A stretch of 64,000 nucleotides of DNA. It comes from Fibrella aquatilis. GTDB taxonomy: Bacteria; Bacteroidota; Bacteroidia; Cytophagales; Spirosomataceae. Made by a program: the position numbers and the translations under genes. The stretch spans positions 62,001-126,000 of the forward strand of contig NZ_JAFMYU010000021.1 in the NCBI RefSeq assembly GCF_017353255.1. Reading direction: 5' to 3'. Below are positions 42,834 to 51,950 of the stretch, one piece after another. The notes under the pieces were generated by a model. That model was not told where the DNA came from, ran no database searches, and saw only the letters and a program-made list of their open reading frames with translations. Each line of letters opens with the position of its first letter. Position 1 is the stretch's first letter.

Positions 42834-44097
42834 GGCGCAGGTGCCGACAGACGATGCGGGGGTGCACCGGTGTGCCAACCCGGAGGTAGAGGCGCAGTTG
42901 CAGCGGCGGTTTGGTGCCCGGGCGGGAGAACTGGTCCGGCTTAATCAGCTGGTGGCCGCGGCAGAAGCCGAACGCCTGACTAACCCCAGTGCCCGGCGTA
43001 CAGCCGACGTGGTCTACCGCATTCCGGTGGTGGTGCACGTGGTGCATAGTACCGCCAACGGCACCATTGGCGGAGCAGGCAACAGCAACATTTCCGACGC
43101 GCAGATTTTATCGCAGATACGAGTGCTGAACGAAGATTACCGGAAACTTGCGGGTACGCCCGGTGGCGCATCGACCAACCCGCTGGCCGTGGATACGGGT
43201 ATCGAATTTTTCCTGGCTACGCAGGATCCCGACGGTAAACCCTCTACGGGCATCACCCGGCACTACTATTCAGTCAAAAATTCATTCGATCTCTTTAACG
43301 ACCTGTTCGAATTGTCGAACGTTGTGTATTGGCCTAGCAATCAGTATCTTAACATCTGGGTGTGTAATATCTCCAACCGGGGGTACCTGGGTTATGGGCA
43401 GTTTCCGAGTGCCGCCGATACATTGAAAGGACTGGGCCAAACCGACGAGAAGATTGACGGATTTGTAGTCGATCACCGGTATTTCGGTAGTCAGACGGGC
43501 ACGGTGGTGAGTCAGTTGTATTGCTGCGGACGCACCGCCACCCACGAAATCGGCCATTGGCTGGGCCTGTTCCACCCCAACGGCGACTCGCGCTGTGGTG
43601 ACGACTACGTGGCCGATACGCCCAAAATAGAAACCCTGAACCAGACCGACCGCTGCGAACCGATCTTTTCCACCTGTGTGGCAGGCCAGCGAACGCGCAA
43701 CCTGATTGAAGACTACATGGACTACTCGCCTGACCAGTGCATGAATGTTTTCACCGGCGGGCAGCGCGACCGGATGCGGGCGGTATTGCAACTCAGCCCC
43801 CGTCGTCGACAGTTGATCCAGTCAACCACAGTGCTGGCTGCAGCTGAAAAACTAACCCTGACGACGTATCCGAATCCGATTTTTACTACCGCCACTGTCG
43901 ATGTGCAATTTGCGGGTAATCAGTCGTTTACCGCCGAACTCTACGACGCAGCAGGCCGGTTACGGCAAGCGCAGAACTACGTAAGCACCCCCAGCCGCCG
44001 CATCACCGTCGATGCTACGACACTAACAACGGGCGTATACATCCTCCGCGTCGCCACCCCCACCGAACACACCTCGCAACGGCTGCTGGTAAAATAA
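42742..44097 (+). CDS. Secreted M43 (pappalysin-like) zinc metalloprotease with T9SS sorting domain
   Basis: 451 residues. Signal peptide MPVRRWSAALATLRRTAYC then ILFFTAYCSTVLA-Q, most of it encoded by repeat H19. The catalytic domain carries a perfect HEIGHWLGLFH zinc motif (HExxHxxGxxH) and the Met-turn YMDYSPDQCM. Cys pairs around CGDDYVADTP and CEPIFSTC are typical of M43B. The C-terminal 75 residues (LTTYPNPIFTTATVDVQF, GVYILRV, QRLLVK) form a type A T9SS sorting domain, so it is probably secreted or surface-attached through the type IX system. ATG 42679 (inside phoH) and 42721 are alternative starts. Confidence 0.88.
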   Translation: MPVRRWSAALATLRRTAYCILFFTAYCSTVLAQVPTDDAGVHRCANPEVEAQLQRRFGARAGELVRLNQLVAAAEAERLTNPSARRTADVVYRIPVVVHVVHSTANGTIGGAGNSNISDAQILSQIRVLNEDYRKLAGTPGGASTNPLAVDTGIEFFLATQDPDGKPSTGITRHYYSVKNSFDLFNDLFELSNVVYWPSNQYLNIWVCNISNRGYLGYGQFPSAADTLKGLGQTDEKIDGFVVDHRYFGSQTGTVVSQLYCCGRTATHEIGHWLGLFHPNGDSRCGDDYVADTPKIETLNQTDRCEPIFSTCVAGQRTRNLIEDYMDYSPDQCMNVFTGGQRDRMRAVLQLSPRRRQLIQSTTVLAAAEKLTLTTYPNPIFTTATVDVQFAGNQSFTAELYDAAGRLRQAQNYVSTPSRRITVDATTLTTGVYILRVATPTEHTSQRLLVK

Positions 44098-44102
44098 AAA
44101 TG

Positions 44103-44220
44103 GTTCAACCTTTAAGGTTTAAAGTCTAAGGTTGTAGTTGGCGTAGCTTCGCGCCAGAGCAATCCAGAACGCGAAGCTACGCCAACTACAACCTTAGACT
44201 TTAAACCTTAAACGTTGAAC
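44103..44220. repeat. Heptamer inverted repeat H20, 50-bp arms with one mismatch
   Basis: Arms 44103-44152 and 44171-44220 pair at 49 of 50 positions around an 18-base loop. Units TTTAAGG, TTTAAAG, TCTAAGG, TTGTAGT, then GGCGTAGCTTCGC. The loop GCCAGAGCAATCC resembles the H14 loop although the arms belong to another heptamer family. It ends eight bases before the GNAT ATG. Confidence 0.93.
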
Positions 44221-44228
44221 ATTTCTCT

Positions 44229-44699
44229 ATGACCGACGTATCTACCATTCACAACCCGGAAGACCTTGAGCATGCCTTTGCCATTCGGCGGGCTGTTTTT
44301 GTCCATGAGCAGTGCGTTTCGCCCGAAGATGAATACGACGAGTTTGAGGGTAGCAGCACCCATTTTCTGGTTCGGCTGGAAGGCAAACCCGTGGGCACGG
44401 CCCGGTGGCGGCGCACCAGCAAGGGCATCAAGCTAGAGCGGTTTGCGGTGCTGGCCGAGGCCCGTGGCAATGGTGTAGGTAAAGTCCTGGTGCAGGCCGT
44501 GCTCACCGACGTGTTCAACCAGCAACCCGAACCCATCGAGAGCATTTACCTACACGCCCAACTGTCGGCTATGCCGCTGTATGCCCATTTCGGCTTTTTG
44601 CCCGTCGGGCCACAGTTTGACGAGTGCGGCATTATGCACGTGAAAATGGTGCTGCCCAGCAAACGCATGGTCGATAACGCTGACCCCGCAAAGGCGTAG
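44229..44699 (+). CDS. GNAT-family N-acetyltransferase
   Basis: 156 residues. GNAT core: AIRRAVFVHEQCVSPEDEYDEFE (acceptor side), VGTARWRRTSKGIKLERFAVLAEARGNGVGKVLVQ with the acetyl-CoA loop RGNGVGK (Q/RxxGxG/A), and LHAQLSAMPLYAHFGF. This is the ElaA-like/YjcF-like subgroup. The substrate is unknown. The stop is six bases before the comEC start, so they are likely cotranscribed. Confidence 0.87.
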   Translation: MTDVSTIHNPEDLEHAFAIRRAVFVHEQCVSPEDEYDEFEGSSTHFLVRLEGKPVGTARWRRTSKGIKLERFAVLAEARGNGVGKVLVQAVLTDVFNQQPEPIESIYLHAQLSAMPLYAHFGFLPVGPQFDECGIMHVKMVLPSKRMVDNADPAKA

Positions 44700-44705
44700 A
44701 TAGCC

Positions 44706-46820
44706 ATGCGGGGGTATCCATTTTTCCGCCATACCATTGCCCTGCTGGCCGGTATCTTTTTTGCCGAACGTTCCCCACAACTGATCTGGTGGCCGGTTGG
44801 TATAGGATTGCTAAGCGCGGTGGCGTATGGCTTTTTTATCTGGAAACACGAACGCCGCCCCATTAGGCCCCTGAGTCTGGCGCAGGGCCTGTTATTGCTG
44901 CTAATTTTTGCAGCACTGGGCAGCGGACTACACTACGCCAGCAACCCCACCCGCCACGCCGACCACATAGGCCACGCTCCCCAGCCGCCCGACGCCTACG
45001 AGGCCGTAGTAACAAACCTGCCCGAAGGCCGCGCCAAGACGTATAAGGTAGAACTCCAGATCAGACGCGGGCGCATTGGCGGTAGCTACCAGGCTATGAG
45101 TGGCCGTGTGATGGCCTATCTGGCCAAAGGCGATTCGCTAAAACCCACCCCCCTACCCCACTACGGAGACGTTTGGCTGGTATTGCGCCCGCCCCTCCCC
45201 GCCGACCCACCCCTGAACCCCGCCGAGTTTGACTACCGCCGTCACCTGGCGCACCGGGGCATCACCCATCAGCAGTACATCCTGCCCTGGCAACGGCGGG
45301 TGCTGGGCAACGACCCGCCTAACCCTCTCACCGCCCTGGCCTACCGGGTCAATGCCTGGGCCGACAGCCTGTTTACCCGCCGCATTGGCACCCGCGCCGA
45401 ATACGGCATTGTGAACGCCATGCTGCTGGGCGTACGCGACGACCTCGACCAGCGTCAGTACGATGCCTACGCCGCCGCTGGGGCCGTCCATATTCTGTCG
45501 GTGTCGGGGCTGCATGTGGGCATTTTGTTTGTCATTATGACCTGGTTCATCAGGCGGGTGGCCCCCAAACAGGCAAACCGCTGGTGGGTTGTGCTGCTGA
45601 AGATCAGTGTATTGTGGTTTTTCGCGCTAATGACGGGCTTCTCGTCGCCCATTCTGCGGTCGGCACTGATGTTCACCTTTTTGCTAACGGCGGGGGTGGC
45701 TAATCGGAGTTTAAGCTTGCTGAACACGCTGGCAGCGTCGGCGTTTCTTATCCTCTGTTACGACCCTAACGCGGCTTTTTCGCAGGGATTTCAGCTGTCG
45801 TACCTGGCCGTGCTGGGCATTGGCGCCTGGGTGCCCGACGTGATGCAACGGTATCGGAATAAGAACAAGCTGACTACCAAACTCTGGGAGCTGACGGTGG
45901 TGGCCCTTATGGCGCAGTTATTCACGTTTCCACTGGCGATATATTACTTCCATACCTTCCCCACCTATTTTTTGCTGGCCAACCCCGTGGTCATGGGCCT
46001 TTCAACGGTGCTGGTGCCGCTGGCGTTGGTCACGTTTACGCTGGGCTGGATTCCCTACCTCGGCGACGGGCTGGGCTGGCTGCTGCGCGGGGTGGCCTGG
46101 GCACTCAACCAATCGGTAGAGTGGCTTGCCGACTGGCCGGGTGCGGTCTGGGACGGGCTTTGGCTGTCGGAAGCAGGGCTGGTGCTGCTGTACCTCATCC
46201 TGGGGGCCGTTGGCATGGTGGCCTTGACCCGGCAACGCTTTTTCGTACACACCACGGCCGTGCTGGCACTGCTACTAACCGCATTGACGGTGTTTGAGAT
46301 TGCCCAACAGGACAGGCAACGGCGACTGACGGTGCATTTCATGCCACGCAAAACGGCGGTAAGCCTGACCCTGGGCCACCAAACCACGGTGCTCACCGAC
46401 GCAGACTGGCAAACCGACCCCCGCCAATACAACTTCAACCTGAAAAATACCTTCGGCGAGTGGGGCGTCCGGCGGGTGGCTGTGGGCAACCTGATGACCG
46501 ACACCGTGGCCGTGCTCCCCACCTACTGGCACAACCCCGACATGTCGCTGGTGGTGTGGCAGGGACGCAGCTTGCTATTAATCAATCGGTTATCTAACTA
46601 CCGCCGCTGGCAGCTTCCCGCCCTGATCGACTATGTATTGGTGCGCCGCAATGCCCTGCGTTCGTGGGATCAGCTAGCCAACCGGCTCGTGGCGCGGCAG
46701 TATATCTTCGACGATTCAAACGAACCCGTTCGCACAGACAGCCTGCTGGCACAGGCCGGGCGGCGGGGCATTGCGTGCCACTCCATTAGACAGATGGGGC
46801 AGTTCCGGGCAGAGTGGTGA
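44706..46820 (+). CDS. comEC: ComEC/Rec2-family DNA uptake membrane protein
   Basis: 704 residues, the inner-membrane channel of natural transformation. N-terminal helices and a DUF4131-type OB domain (about 1-200), the ComEC core about 230-530 with VHILSVSGLHVGILFVIMTW as the family signature and many helices. The C-terminal extracytoplasmic part (LTVHFMPRKTAVSLTLGHQ onward) is short and lacks a full metallo-beta-lactamase HxHxDH motif, as is common in Bacteroidota. No comEA or other competence gene is adjacent. Confidence 0.87.
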   Translation: MRGYPFFRHTIALLAGIFFAERSPQLIWWPVGIGLLSAVAYGFFIWKHERRPIRPLSLAQGLLLLLIFAALGSGLHYASNPTRHADHIGHAPQPPDAYEAVVTNLPEGRAKTYKVELQIRRGRIGGSYQAMSGRVMAYLAKGDSLKPTPLPHYGDVWLVLRPPLPADPPLNPAEFDYRRHLAHRGITHQQYILPWQRRVLGNDPPNPLTALAYRVNAWADSLFTRRIGTRAEYGIVNAMLLGVRDDLDQRQYDAYAAAGAVHILSVSGLHVGILFVIMTWFIRRVAPKQANRWWVVLLKISVLWFFALMTGFSSPILRSALMFTFLLTAGVANRSLSLLNTLAASAFLILCYDPNAAFSQGFQLSYLAVLGIGAWVPDVMQRYRNKNKLTTKLWELTVVALMAQLFTFPLAIYYFHTFPTYFLLANPVVMGLSTVLVPLALVTFTLGWIPYLGDGLGWLLRGVAWALNQSVEWLADWPGAVWDGLWLSEAGLVLLYLILGAVGMVALTRQRFFVHTTAVLALLLTALTVFEIAQQDRQRRLTVHFMPRKTAVSLTLGHQTTVLTDADWQTDPRQYNFNLKNTFGEWGVRRVAVGNLMTDTVAVLPTYWHNPDMSLVVWQGRSLLLINRLSNYRRWQLPALIDYVLVRRNALRSWDQLANRLVARQYIFDDSNEPVRTDSLLAQAGRRGIACHSIRQMGQFRAEW

Positions 46821-46833
46821 CGTTTAAAGGGAA

Positions 46834-46849
46834 CCGCAGCGGCGGACCG
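46834..46849 (+). repeat. GC-rich nested motif copy 3 (exact)
   Basis: Exact copy of the 16-mer found at 14729, here in the 112-base gap between comEC and the M3 peptidase gene. The gap also shows a weak CGGATT-type inverted pair but no clear heptamer arm. Confidence 0.65.
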
Positions 46850-46932
46850 TACGGATTGAGCGGATTTTTCTTTTTGCTGAATCTGATTCTGTCGAAATCC
46901 GTTTTCTTATTAATGCTACTTTGAAAAGCTAT

Positions 46933-48972
46933 ATGACCAACAATCCATTGCTTCAGCCGTTTCAGACACCCCACGAAACGGCTCCCTTTCACCTCATCAA
47001 GAACGAACATTATCTGCCTGCTATTCAGGCTGGTATTGACGCTGGGCGGCAGGAAATCGATGCCATCGTGGCCAATCCCGATGCCCCTACGTTTGCCAAT
47101 ACCGTGGTGGTGCTGGAGCGCAGCGGCGACCTGCTAAGCCGGGCCACGTCGGTGCTGTTCAACCTCAACGCCGCCGAAACCAGCCCCGAGATGCAGCGTA
47201 TTGTGAAGGAGGCCTCACCCCTGCTGACCGAATATGGCAACGATATCACGCTGAACGACAGGCTGTTTGCTCGTATAAAAGCCGTATATGACCAGCGCGT
47301 GAGCCTGAATCTGGACACCGAAAGCGCCATGTTGCTGGAAAAAACGTACAAGCGGTTTGCCCGCAACGGAGCCAACCTGAACGACGCCGATAAAGAAAAG
47401 CTGCGAGCCATTGACAAAGAACTGTCGCAACTGTCGCTGCAATTTGGTGAGAACGTACTGGCCGAAACCAACGAGTACGTGATGACCGTAACCGACGAGG
47501 CTGACCTGAGCGGCCTGCCCGATTTTGTGCTGGAGGCCGCCAAAAAGACCGCCGACGAAAAAGGCCTGACGGGCTGGGCATTCACGTTGCAGGCACCCAG
47601 CTACGGACCGTTTATGCAGTATGCCGACAACCGGACCCTGCGCGAAACACTCTACCGGGCCTATAACGGACGCGGCTTTGGCAGTAACGCCACCGACAAT
47701 CAGGCCAACATTGAGCGGATGGTGCAGTTGCGCTACGACCGCGCCAACCTGCTGGGCTACCAGACCCACGCCGATTTTGTATTGGAAGAAAGCATGGCCG
47801 GGTCAAGCCAGAAAGTGACCTCGTTTCTGGATGAGCTGGTGCAATATGCCCGTCCCGCCGCCGAACGCCAACTGGCCGAGCTAACCAGTTTTGCTAAATC
47901 CTGTGGCTTCACCGGCGACCAGATTGAGCAGTGGGACTACAGCTACTACGCCGACAAGCTGAAAAAGCAGCAACTCGACCTCGACGATGAGATGTTGAAG
48001 CCCTATTTTAAGCTCGACAACGTGGTAGAAGGCGTTTTTGCGGTAGCCAACAAGCTCTTTGGCATCACCGTTAGTGAGAATAAAGATATACCAGTGTATA
48101 ACCCGGAGGTGAAGGCTTATGAGGTGTTCGACCAGAACGGGCAGTTTCTGGCGGTCTTCTACGGCGACTATTTCCCCCGCCCCGGCAAGCGTAGTGGTGC
48201 CTGGATGAACGACGTGCAGGGTCAGCGAATCGTAAACGGTGTAAACCTCCGTCCGCATATTGTCAACGTCTGTAACTTCACCCGCCCTACCGACACAAAG
48301 CCTTCATTACTAACTTTCTATGAGGTCACCACGCTCTTTCACGAGTTTGGCCATGCCCTGCATGGGATGCTGGCTAACGGGCAGTATGAGAGCTTGAGCG
48401 GCACCAACGTTCCCCGCGATTTTGTGGAACTCCCCTCGCAGGTAATGGAAAACTGGTGCTATGCGCCTGAAGCCCTGCACCTGTTTGCCAAACATTACCT
48501 TACTGGTGAGGTAATTCCGCAGACACTGGTAGACAAAATCCGGGCGAGTCAGAATTTCATGGCGGGCATTGCCACCCTGCGCCAACTGCGTTTCGGCATT
48601 ACAGATATGTATTTCCACGACCGCCAACCCACCGGCGAGAGCGTGACGGAAATAGAAAGCCACGTCGACGCGCTGGTGAACCTGTTCCCTCAGGTGCAGG
48701 GTACATCGTTCAGCACAGCCTTCTCGCACATCTTTGCGGGGGGGTATTCAGCGGGGTATTACAGCTATAAGTGGAGTGAGGTGCTGGACGCCGATGCCTT
48801 CGAGTTTTTCCAGGAAAAAGGCGGGCTGAATGCCAAAGAGGTAGCGCAAAAGTTTCGACAGAACGTGCTCGAAAGAGGCGGCAGCGAAAAACCGATGGAA
48901 CTCTACAAGAAGTTCCGGGGCCGCGAACCATCCCCCAAAGCCATGCTCCGTCGTAGCGGACTGACCTTGTAG
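46933..48972 (+). CDS. M3-family oligopeptidase (Dcp/OpdA-like)
   Basis: 679-residue cytosolic or periplasmic zinc peptidase. The zinc motif is TTLFHEFGHALHGML (HExxH), with the third ligand Glu in the helix after SGTNVPRDFVELPSQVMENW. The N-terminal helical domain spans about 1-430. C-terminal GYSAGYYSYKWSEVLDADAF is characteristic of peptidyl-dipeptidase Dcp/OpdA. No signal peptide is visible. ATG 46933 (MTNNPLLQPF) is preferred; TTG 46921 is four codons earlier. A TACTTTG element at 46917-46923 is a near-match to the -7 consensus. Confidence 0.9.
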   Translation: MTNNPLLQPFQTPHETAPFHLIKNEHYLPAIQAGIDAGRQEIDAIVANPDAPTFANTVVVLERSGDLLSRATSVLFNLNAAETSPEMQRIVKEASPLLTEYGNDITLNDRLFARIKAVYDQRVSLNLDTESAMLLEKTYKRFARNGANLNDADKEKLRAIDKELSQLSLQFGENVLAETNEYVMTVTDEADLSGLPDFVLEAAKKTADEKGLTGWAFTLQAPSYGPFMQYADNRTLRETLYRAYNGRGFGSNATDNQANIERMVQLRYDRANLLGYQTHADFVLEESMAGSSQKVTSFLDELVQYARPAAERQLAELTSFAKSCGFTGDQIEQWDYSYYADKLKKQQLDLDDEMLKPYFKLDNVVEGVFAVANKLFGITVSENKDIPVYNPEVKAYEVFDQNGQFLAVFYGDYFPRPGKRSGAWMNDVQGQRIVNGVNLRPHIVNVCNFTRPTDTKPSLLTFYEVTTLFHEFGHALHGMLANGQYESLSGTNVPRDFVELPSQVMENWCYAPEALHLFAKHYLTGEVIPQTLVDKIRASQNFMAGIATLRQLRFGITDMYFHDRQPTGESVTEIESHVDALVNLFPQVQGTSFSTAFSHIFAGGYSAGYYSYKWSEVLDADAFEFFQEKGGLNAKEVAQKFRQNVLERGGSEKPMELYKKFRGREPSPKAMLRRSGLTL

Positions 48973-49053
48973 GCGCGTGTACTCTAGTGGACCCATTTTT
49001 AGAAAATGGGTCCACGCCGAAAACTGGCACTACCGGCGTGGGCGGAATGCGCT

Positions 49054-49061
49054 TACTTTTG
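49054..49061 (+). promoter_or_regulatory. Candidate -7 box of the GH13 gene, four bases from ATG
   Basis: TACTTTTG fits TAnnTTTG. Only four bases separate it from ATG 49066, suggesting a very short or absent leader. Confidence 0.4.
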
Positions 49062-49065
49062 TTTT

Positions 49066-50934
49066 ATGAAGAAGCTATTCCCCCTCCTACTCCTCTGTCT
49101 GCTTGCCCAACTGACGGTGGCCCAAACACCGGGCATCAGCCGCGTTGACCCAACCAACTGGTGGGTGGGTATGAAAAACAAGTCTCTGCAACTGCTAGTC
49201 TACGGCCCCAATGCCGGTACGCTTACCTACACCATCAGTTACCCCGGTGTGAAGCTGGTGAAGGCGCATACTGTAGAAAATAAGAACTATGCCTTTCTGG
49301 ATCTGACCATTGCACCCGGCACAAAAGCAGGCTCCTTCGAATTGATTGGTCGCAATGGCAGCACCGTGATTAAACGGAACTATGAACTGAAAGCCCGCGA
49401 CAATCAGCCTAAAGGACAGGGCCTGACTACTGCCGACTTTATCTACCTGCTTATGCCCGACCGGTTTAGCAACGCCGACCCCAGCAATGACCAGTTTGCC
49501 GATATGGCCGACAAAGAAGCCCGCCGCGACAGTGCATTCCTGCGCCACGGTGGCGACCTGAAAGGCGTTGAAAACCACCTCGACTACCTCAAAGAACTGG
49601 GCGTAACTGCCCTCTGGATGACCCCCGTGCTGGAAAACAACCAGCCTCAGACCAACGAAGGTGGTGCCATGCGGTCGGCCTACCACGGCTATGGATTTAC
49701 AGACCAATATGCAGTGGATAAGCGCTTGGGCGGAAATGAAGCGTATAAAGCCCTGTCGAAAAAACTTCATGCCGAGGGTATGCGGCTGGTGCAGGATGCG
49801 GTCTATAACCACGTGGGCATCAACCACTGGATACTGAAAGACATGCCGTTTAAAGACTGGCTCCATCAGTGGCCCACCTACACCAATACGTCCTACAAAT
49901 ACCAGCCCATCACCGACCCGCATTCGGCCGCCATTGACCGCAAAGTGACCCTCGACGGTTGGTTTGTACCCTTCCTGCCCGACCTGAACCAGCAAAACCC
50001 GTTTGTGGCCAACTACCTGATTCAGAACGCGATCTGGAATACCGAGACCTTTGCCGTAGATGCCTGGCGGATTGATACGTATATGTATAACGACCAGCCG
50101 TTTATGAACCGCTGCAACGCCGCCCTGCAAGCCGAGTATCCTAAGATGCTCACCTTCGGCGAATCATGGGTAAACAACACCGTCGATCAGGCCTATTATA
50201 CCCGCAACAAGATTAACTTCCCCTTTAAGTCGAACCAGACCGGTGGGCTTGACTTTGTCTTGTATTCGGCCCTGCTCGAAGGCGCGAAAGACACCACCTC
50301 GGGTTGGGACAATGGTGCCAACCGTCCGTATGCCGTGCTGGCGCAGGATGCCGTCTACGAAAACCCCAATACGCTGGTAACCTTTCTGGAAAACCACGAC
50401 ACCGACCGGTTCTTTTCGGTCGTGGGCGAGGATATCAGCAAGTATAAAATGGCGGCCACGTGGCTGCTTACCATGCGTGGTATTCCACACTGGTACTATG
50501 GCACTGAGGTTCTGATGAAGAACTTCAAAGACCCATCGGATGCCGAAGTACGACGCGATTTTCCGGGCGGTTTTCCGGGTGATGCGGCCAATAAGTTTAC
50601 GGCTGGGGGCCGCAACAAAGCCGAGAACGACGCGTTCAACTTCGTAAAGGCGTTGGCCAATTACCGCAAAAACACACCCGCGCTCCATTCGGGCAAGATG
50701 ATGCAGTATCTGCCCCAAAAAGGCACCTATGTCTATTTCCGCTATACCGACAACGCCACAGTAATGGTGGCCACCAACCAGAACAATACGCCTATCGGTC
50801 TTGACATGGCCCGTTTTTCGGAACGCACCCAGGGCTTCACCAAAGCTAAAAACGTGCTGACGGGCGAAGTAATCACTGATCTGAAGCTGGTACAACTACC
50901 TGCCCAGACCGCGCTGGTGCTGGAGTTACAGTAA
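49066..50934 (+). CDS. Secreted GH13 alpha-amylase / neopullulanase (SusA-like)
   Basis: 622 residues. Signal peptide MKKLFPLLLLCLLAQLTVAQ; an N-terminal Ig-like cyclomaltodextrinase domain about 20-120; the GH13 barrel with DAVYNHVG (region I), the nucleophile Asp in AVDAWRIDTYMYN, the acid/base Glu in LTFGESW, and the transition-state Asp in FLENHDTDRF; and a C-terminal beta domain. It would cleave starch or maltodextrin in the periplasm. It heads a plus-strand group with a PIG-L deacetylase, beta-phosphoglucomutase and GH65 phosphorylase, consistent with maltose use. Confidence 0.9.
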   Translation: MKKLFPLLLLCLLAQLTVAQTPGISRVDPTNWWVGMKNKSLQLLVYGPNAGTLTYTISYPGVKLVKAHTVENKNYAFLDLTIAPGTKAGSFELIGRNGSTVIKRNYELKARDNQPKGQGLTTADFIYLLMPDRFSNADPSNDQFADMADKEARRDSAFLRHGGDLKGVENHLDYLKELGVTALWMTPVLENNQPQTNEGGAMRSAYHGYGFTDQYAVDKRLGGNEAYKALSKKLHAEGMRLVQDAVYNHVGINHWILKDMPFKDWLHQWPTYTNTSYKYQPITDPHSAAIDRKVTLDGWFVPFLPDLNQQNPFVANYLIQNAIWNTETFAVDAWRIDTYMYNDQPFMNRCNAALQAEYPKMLTFGESWVNNTVDQAYYTRNKINFPFKSNQTGGLDFVLYSALLEGAKDTTSGWDNGANRPYAVLAQDAVYENPNTLVTFLENHDTDRFFSVVGEDISKYKMAATWLLTMRGIPHWYYGTEVLMKNFKDPSDAEVRRDFPGGFPGDAANKFTAGGRNKAENDAFNFVKALANYRKNTPALHSGKMMQYLPQKGTYVYFRYTDNATVMVATNQNNTPIGLDMARFSERTQGFTKAKNVLTGEVITDLKLVQLPAQTALVLELQ

Positions 50935-50953
50935 ATCACAGTAAACCTATAAG

Positions 50954-50969
50954 CGGTCCGCCGCTGCGG
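50954..50969 (-). repeat. GC-rich nested motif copy 4 (exact, minus)
   Basis: Exact reverse complement of the 16-mer at 14729, inside the left arm of H21. Confidence 0.65.
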
Positions 50970-51038
50970 GTTGAAGGAAACCTTATGGGTTGCATCAGCG
51001 TAGCTTACACCAACTCAACCTATGAGGGTTCCTTCAAC

Positions 51039-51054
51039 CCACAGTGGCGGACCG
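51039..51054 (+). repeat. GC-rich nested motif copy 5 (two mismatches)
   Basis: CCACAGTGGCGGACCG, inside the right arm of H21 opposite copy 4. Confidence 0.6.
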
Positions 51055-51082
51055 CTTATAGGTTTGGTTTCAGCCTTATCCA

Positions 51083-51946
51083 ATGCCATATATAATCTCC
51101 CTATTACTCCTGTTATCCATCACGGTTCAGGCGCAATCGCTTAAAACACTGATCGTTACGGCTCACCCCGACGATGAGACCATGTTTCCCGTTACGGTGT
51201 TCAAACTGGTGCGTGAACTCGGTGGCTCGGCTGACCTGGCCCTCGTCACAGATGGGTCGGGTGGGTTCAATGGCATGGTGGCGTCGAAATATTACGGCAT
51301 GAACCTGCTTGATTCTACGGTGGGGCGGCGGGCCTTGCCGGCCATTCGGAAGAAAGAACTGATGAAGGCGGGCGAGGTTATGGGCATCACCAACTTCTAC
51401 TTCTTCGACCATGTCGACGACGCCTACTCCACCGACCCATCTGCCTACCTGGGTGGCCGCCGGTGGAACCTGGAGTTGGTCAATCAGCAACTCGATGAGG
51501 TGTTGAACAAAGGCCGTTATGACCTGGTGTTATGCCTGGTGCCCTCTGCTGAACAGCACGCCCACCACAAAGCCGCAACGATTCTGGCGCTTCGGGCGGT
51601 GGCGCGGCTACAGGGGCGCAAGCCCATTGTGCTGGCGGGGCGCACCCTCAGCCGCACCACCACCTTTTCCTTCTCCGAACTGCCCGGCTACCCCGAAACA
51701 AAGGTGCTGCCCAGCGCAACCGTCTACGAAGTCGACGTGTCGCACACGTTTGGCGAGGGGGGTAAGCACAGCTATCAGATCGTGGCCGACTGGGTGAAGG
51801 CGGAGCACAAATCGCAGAGCGGCGACATGAACGTGGCCATGCACCGCGGCGACGTAGAGGCTTTCTACTACTTCGCCCAAAATGGCCCCGCAGGCCTCGA
51901 AACCATCAAAAAACTATTCTCTGCTTTAAAGGCGGGGGGGTATTAA
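51083..51946 (+). CDS. PIG-L family deacetylase, secreted
   Basis: 287 residues. Signal peptide MPYIISLLLLLSITVQAQ, then the zinc motif TAHPDDETMFP (HPDDE) and distal His ligand in EQHAHHKAAT. LALVTDGSGGFNG is the usual second motif. The family removes N-acetyl groups from GlcNAc-type sugars; here a periplasmic glycan substrate is inferred from the signal peptide. It lies within the maltose gene group, but its role there is unclear. Confidence 0.85.
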   Translation: MPYIISLLLLLSITVQAQSLKTLIVTAHPDDETMFPVTVFKLVRELGGSADLALVTDGSGGFNGMVASKYYGMNLLDSTVGRRALPAIRKKELMKAGEVMGITNFYFFDHVDDAYSTDPSAYLGGRRWNLELVNQQLDEVLNKGRYDLVLCLVPSAEQHAHHKAATILALRAVARLQGRKPIVLAGRTLSRTTTFSFSELPGYPETKVLPSATVYEVDVSHTFGEGGKHSYQIVADWVKAEHKSQSGDMNVAMHRGDVEAFYYFAQNGPAGLETIKKLFSALKAGGY

Positions 51947-51950
51947 ATGA

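Larger units (their letters stand above)
50943..51065. repeat. Inverted repeat H21 (CCTATAAGGTTT type) with two nested GC motifs
   Basis: Arms 50943-50992 and 51016-51065 pair at about 45 of 50 positions. Each arm contains one copy of the GC-rich 16-mer (50954-50969 and 51039-51054) in complementary orientation. Outer arms share AAACCTATAAG with H7. Heptamer phase is not obvious here. Confidence 0.85.

Noticed and set aside
49195-50130. 311-codon minus-strand frame opposite the GH13 gene
   Set aside because: The GH13 motifs on the plus strand are complete; the antisense product shows no motif.
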